From: Spirochaetota bacterium
Lineage (GTDB): Bacteria; Spirochaetota; JAGLSM01; JAKPMW01
Reading direction: 5' to 3'
Assembly: GCA_029548715.1 (NCBI GenBank)
Contig: JAKPMW010000236.1
Span: 1-9,452 of the forward strand
DNA: 9,452 nucleotides
The position numbers were made by a program, and so were the translations under genes. This document shows, piece by piece, positions 6,841-9,452 of the stretch. The notes under the pieces are model-generated. The model was not told the DNA's origin and searched no databases. It was given only the letters and a program-made list of their open reading frames with translations. The first letter of the stretch is position 1; each line of letters opens with the position of its first letter.

Positions 6841-7479
6841 ATGGTTGGGGAATTTGCCATTATCATGATCGGCACAACGATGCTGGCGATGTCTTTTACC
6901 AGCCGGATTCATGCGGTGATCCGGGCGTTGGCCCTTCAGGGTGTTCTGCTTTTTGTGCTGGTGCTGGATGATGCCCACGCGTTTGATACACTTAACCTGA
7001 TTTTTCTTGTGATCGAAACCCTGATAGTCAAGGCGATCATTATTCCGGTTTTTCTCCAGAGGATTATTGTCCGAAACCATATTTACCGTGAAATTGAACC
7101 ATACATCCCGAATTTTTATTCGCTCCTCGTTGCAAGCTGTATTCTTGGGGGCGGTTTTTTGCTTGAACATCTGGCTCGTGGGGTGACAAGCGGAACGAAA
7201 CCTCTGGCCCTTGGTGTTTCCCTGGCTGTCATTGTTACGGCACTCTTTCTTGTCGTTTCAAGGAAAAAACTTATCACACATGTACTTGGTTTTCTTGCCA
7301 TGGAAAATGGCATCTTCATGCTTACCATGGCTGTTGCCCGCGAGCATACGTTTGCCGTTAACGTGGGTCTGCTTCTCGACGTGTTTCTTGCTGTTTTCCT
7401 CCTTGGTCTGTTCATGAACCGGATTGCTTCAAGCTATGAAGAGATGAGTGTAGACGAACTCTCGGATTTAAAGGACTAA
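6841..7479 (+). CDS. hyfE: HyfE-like (NuoK/MnhC-related) small membrane subunit
   Basis: This 212-residue, very hydrophobic protein is close to E. coli HyfE (216 residues). About seven membrane segments are visible, near residues 4-20, 30-43, 51-73, 92-111, 119-140, 146-164 and 171-194. HyfE proteins are larger relatives of NuoK and MrpC, which link the antiporter-like subunits to the NuoH-like subunit. Conserved in-membrane charges are visible: E59 and K64 in VIETLIVKAIIIPVFL, and E155 in FLAMENGIFML, whose helix resembles the NuoK glutamate-bearing helices. The interhelical RNHIYREIEPYIPNFYSLL (78-96) is characteristic of HyfE. An acidic tail (EEMSVDELSDLKD) would face the cytoplasm. Only 2 nt separate its stop from the next start. 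The assignment rests on these motifs together with operon position. Confidence 0.88.
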   Translation: MVGEFAIIMIGTTMLAMSFTSRIHAVIRALALQGVLLFVLVLDDAHAFDTLNLIFLVIETLIVKAIIIPVFLQRIIVRNHIYREIEPYIPNFYSLLVASCILGGGFLLEHLARGVTSGTKPLALGVSLAVIVTALFLVVSRKKLITHVLGFLAMENGIFMLTMAVAREHTFAVNVGLLLDVFLAVFLLGLFMNRIASSYEEMSVDELSDLKD

Positions 7480-7481
7480 CC

Positions 7482-8912
7482 ATGGTGATTCCCTTTCTCC
7501 TTTTTTTATCGCCTGGTCTTGCCATATTGTCGTTTGTAACGCGCAGGCCCGGGTTTGACCGGTGGCTTCTTGTTGTGCATGCCGTCCTGTATTGTGGGGG
7601 TGTGGCATGGCTCGCATGCGAGCCGGCTGCCTGGGCGGGGTACTTTGAATCAGATCCGCCAGCGGTTCTGGTGCTTGGACTCTTGTCTATCGTTTATCTC
7701 GCTGTCGCCATCAAGCGGTGTCTTGACGGCAACAGCGTATCTGATCTTGAACACAGGGTCTGGCATTCGCTGCAGACGGCATCACTGCTGGTGTTTGTCG
7801 GTGCAATGACTGCAGCGGCCCTGTCAAACCATGCTGCCATGCTTTGGGTCTTTGTTGAGGCAACGACTCTCGCTTCAGTACCACTTATTTATGCTTCCCG
7901 GACAAAAACAGCACTTGAGGCAACCTGGAAATACATATTTATCTGCTCGATTGGTATCGCACTGGCCTTTATTGGAGTCATTTTGCTTATGATGGGGATG
8001 GACCAGGGCGCGTCGCTCTATTTCAGGGATCTTGAAGCCAATGCCGGAAGCATTGCACCCTTTTGGCTGAAATTCTCTTTCCCGTTTATTCTGATCGGAT
8101 TTGGCACCAAGGCGGGTTTTGCTCCTGTTCATGCATGGTTGCCGGATGCGCATTCCGAAGCTCCGTCAGGAATTTCAGCCCTGCTTTCGGCAACATTGCT
8201 GAATACGGCACTTCTGGCAGTCTTGCGATTTTCTGGAATTCTTGACGCAGCAGGTTTTGGACAGTTTGTCCGCGACGCTTTGCTGGTGACGGGTTTTTTG
8301 TCACTCTTTGTTGCCGCTGTCTATATGCTGCGGGTCAAGAATTACAAGAGAATGCTGGCGTATTCTTCCATTGAGAACATGGGGATTATGGCAATCGGGT
8401 TTGGCCTGGGTGGCGCAGGTGCCCTTGCGGCGGTTTTGCACATGATTGCCCATTCGCTTGTAAAGGGCGCTTTTTTTCTGACTGCCGGAGACATTTTGCA
8501 TGCCTGGAAGCGTCGTGATATTGCCGGAGCCTCGGGTGTGCTTGCAACCTGGCCGAGGACAGGATGGGTCTGGCTGATGGCCTTTATTGCCATTTCAGGC
8601 TTGCCTCCTTTCGCAGCTTTTTTCAGTGAAATCATGCTGATGTCGGCCCTTCTTGAAGACGGGTATCCTGTGCTGCTGGCAGTATTCCTTCTGCTTTTGA
8701 CGGTCATTATCTGGGGAATGGGGCGGGGTGTGCTTTCCGTTGCGCTGGGCCCTGTCCGCCCTGACCTTGCCGGGCACAAGAGGTCTGCGGTCTGGCCGCA
8801 GGCAGCGTTGCTTCTGCTGGCCATTGGCATTGTTTTTGCGATGCCGCAGCCGGTCGAGGAATTTCTCCGGGATGTCGCGGCAATTCTGGGAGTTCAGAGA
8901 GGGTTGAGATGA
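7482..8912 (+). CDS. hyfF: HyfF-like antiporter-type membrane subunit
   Basis: This 476-residue polytopic protein of the NuoL/M/N-Mrp family is paralogous to the HyfB-like protein and is the second ion-translocating unit in the operon. Expected residues are present: E126 in WVFVEATTLAS, K210 and H217 in FGTKAGFAPVHAWLPDAHSE, H324/K328 in IAHSLVKGAFFLTAG, and E383 in FFSEIML. It carries Asn241 at the place where HyfB has a membrane lysine (K241), which could make its half-channel behave differently or may simply be usual for this subunit. The conserved KRMLAYSSIENMGIM (289-303) is the discontinuous-helix region typical of Hyf/Mrp proteins. Length is slightly shorter than E. coli HyfF (about 526). 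AAAGGA (7470-7475) precedes the ATG by 6 nt, and the stop overlaps the next gene (ATGA). HyfD-like paralogues are absent between hyfC and hyfE. Confidence 0.92.
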   Translation: MVIPFLLFLSPGLAILSFVTRRPGFDRWLLVVHAVLYCGGVAWLACEPAAWAGYFESDPPAVLVLGLLSIVYLAVAIKRCLDGNSVSDLEHRVWHSLQTASLLVFVGAMTAAALSNHAAMLWVFVEATTLASVPLIYASRTKTALEATWKYIFICSIGIALAFIGVILLMMGMDQGASLYFRDLEANAGSIAPFWLKFSFPFILIGFGTKAGFAPVHAWLPDAHSEAPSGISALLSATLLNTALLAVLRFSGILDAAGFGQFVRDALLVTGFLSLFVAAVYMLRVKNYKRMLAYSSIENMGIMAIGFGLGGAGALAAVLHMIAHSLVKGAFFLTAGDILHAWKRRDIAGASGVLATWPRTGWVWLMAFIAISGLPPFAAFFSEIMLMSALLEDGYPVLLAVFLLLLTVIIWGMGRGVLSVALGPVRPDLAGHKRSAVWPQAALLLLAIGIVFAMPQPVEEFLRDVAAILGVQRGLR

Positions 8913-9452
8913 AAACAGACTGGGCTCGTACCCGCAATCTCCGTCCTCTGTCAGTGTATGAGGTGCCCCGGCTACCTGTGGCAAGACTGCGGGATGACAT
9001 AATTGCCCTGTGCGGCGGGATGCAACGTGACCGAGCCCGGCCAGTCGCGTTTTTTGGTGTCCAGCGCTGGGAAGGGATAGAACTCTGGTGTGTCCTGGCC
9101 CGTGATTCACGGGCCGAGCTCCTGGTGGCGAGCAGTCTTGTGCAGCCTGCCTCGGAGTATGTCACCATGGTGCATGATGTTCCGGCCATGCACATCTTTG
9201 AACGTGAATTATATGAAGAGTTCGGGATTGTACCCCGGCATCACCCCTGGCTCAAGCCGGTACGGGCCTCCGGTGAGGGATGGGTTCAGGATCAACGTGG
9301 CATAGGGCGCAAAGGATGTCACCATGGAGACGGCGGCTGTTCCCAAAGCAACAGTGCTGTCGAGCGACACCCGTTTTTCACTGTCCATGGTGACATTGTC
9401 CATCAGGTTGGTGTCGGGCCGGTGCATGCAGGGGTGATTGAGCCGGGTCATT
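8909..9452 (+). CDS. hyfG: HyfG-like large subunit, NuoC-like N-terminal domain (partial, runs off the right edge)
   Basis: An open frame of 181 codons runs to the window edge with no stop. The N-terminal part resembles NuoC (30 kDa subunit): HDVPAMHIFERELYEEFGIV (89-108) followed by HHPWLKPVR (111-119). The part after residue 154 begins the NuoD/[NiFe] large-subunit-like domain with HPFFTVHGDIVHQVGVGPVH (154-173), then AGVIEPGH. Such C-D fusions are typical of HyfG/HycE. In the complete protein the large-subunit domain either carries CxxC pairs holding a NiFe site (hydrogenase) or lacks them (Ehr). Those positions lie outside the window, so catalysis cannot be judged. Between the two domains sits an unusual linker, GCHHGDGGC (136-144). 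GAGAGG at 8897-8902 lies 6 nt before the ATG, which overlaps the hyfF stop (ATGA). Confidence 0.9.
   Translation, partial: MKTDWARTRNLRPLSVYEVPRLPVARLRDDIIALCGGMQRDRARPVAFFGVQRWEGIELWCVLARDSRAELLVASSLVQPASEYVTMVHDVPAMHIFERELYEEFGIVPRHHPWLKPVRASGEGWVQDQRGIGRKGCHHGDGGCSQSNSAVERHPFFTVHGDIVHQVGVGPVHAGVIEPGH
9161..9170 (+). repeat. GTCACCATGG word, copy 3
   Basis: It lies inside hyfG, read as Val-Thr-Met-Val just before the NuoC-like FERELYEEFG motif. It is the first of three copies within 234 bp. Confidence 0.5.
9318..9327 (+). repeat. GTCACCATGG word, copy 4
   Basis: It lies inside the hyfG inter-domain linker, in a different frame from copy 3, and encodes Cys-His-His-Gly of the odd linker motif. 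Confidence 0.5.
9385..9394 (-). repeat. GTCACCATGG word, copy 5
   Basis: The + strand reads CCATGGTGAC, inside hyfG, in the codons for Val-His-Gly-Asp. It is inverted relative to copies 3 and 4. Confidence 0.5.

Noticed and set aside
8595..9195. Minus-strand open frames of 162-171 codons over the hyfF/hyfG junction
   Set aside because: They are antisense to well-supported HyfF and HyfG coding frames and have shadow-like Arg/Pro/Ser composition.
9209..9451. Minus-strand 80-codon open frame at the right edge
   Set aside because: The + strand frame here encodes the HyfG motif GPVHAGVIEPGH, which settles the coding strand.
1..9452. CRISPR arrays, tRNAs, rRNAs, insertion sequences and attachment sites
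   Set aside because: I saw no regularly spaced repeats, cloverleaf-like sequences, transposase motifs or terminal inverted repeats; the window is almost fully occupied by coding sequence.

Overview
The window looks like a chromosomal segment from a Gram-negative anaerobe. A sulfate- or metal-reducing lineage (Desulfovibrio/Geobacter-like, Desulfobacterota) is my best guess. It rests on the combination of a HyfB-C-E-F-G membrane complex, an HTH-EIIA regulator and a large 7TM hybrid kinase, not on any marker gene, and I cannot name a genus.

Layout. Positions 2-136 (+) hold the 3' end of an unrecognised gene that runs in from the left. Positions 164-3175 (-), convergent with it, encode a large membrane hybrid sensor kinase (7TM, PAS, HisKA, HATPase, degenerate receiver, true receiver, Hpt). 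About 80 bp separate its likely start from a divergent, tightly packed (+) operon that fills the rest of the window. The operon genes are an HTH-PTS EIIA fusion protein (3254-3934), HyfB-like (3931-5910), HyfC-like (5910-6821), HyfE-like (6841-7479), HyfF-like (7482-8912) and the first 181 codons of a HyfG-like large subunit (8909 to the right edge). Neighbouring genes overlap by 4 or 1 nt or are separated by 2-19 nt, so this is one transcription unit with probable translational coupling.

How the genes work together. HyfB and HyfF are two Mrp/NuoL-M-N-type antiporter-like subunits. HyfC is the NuoH-like membrane anchor, HyfE is a NuoK/MnhC-like small membrane subunit, and HyfG fuses a NuoC-like domain to a NuoD/[NiFe] large-subunit-like domain. 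Together they form the ion-pumping arm and the start of the peripheral arm of a group 4 [NiFe] hydrogenase, or of its non-hydrogenase relative, the Ehr complex. The cysteines that would separate these two lie beyond the right edge. The EIIA-like first gene suggests that a PTS phosphorelay and/or DNA binding controls the complex. The divergent kinase is a positional candidate regulator only.

Beyond genes, the word GTCACCATGG occurs five times, on both strands and in different reading frames, with three copies inside about 235 bp of hyfG. This is unusual enough to check genome-wide. I saw no tRNA, rRNA, CRISPR array, insertion sequence or convincing terminator.
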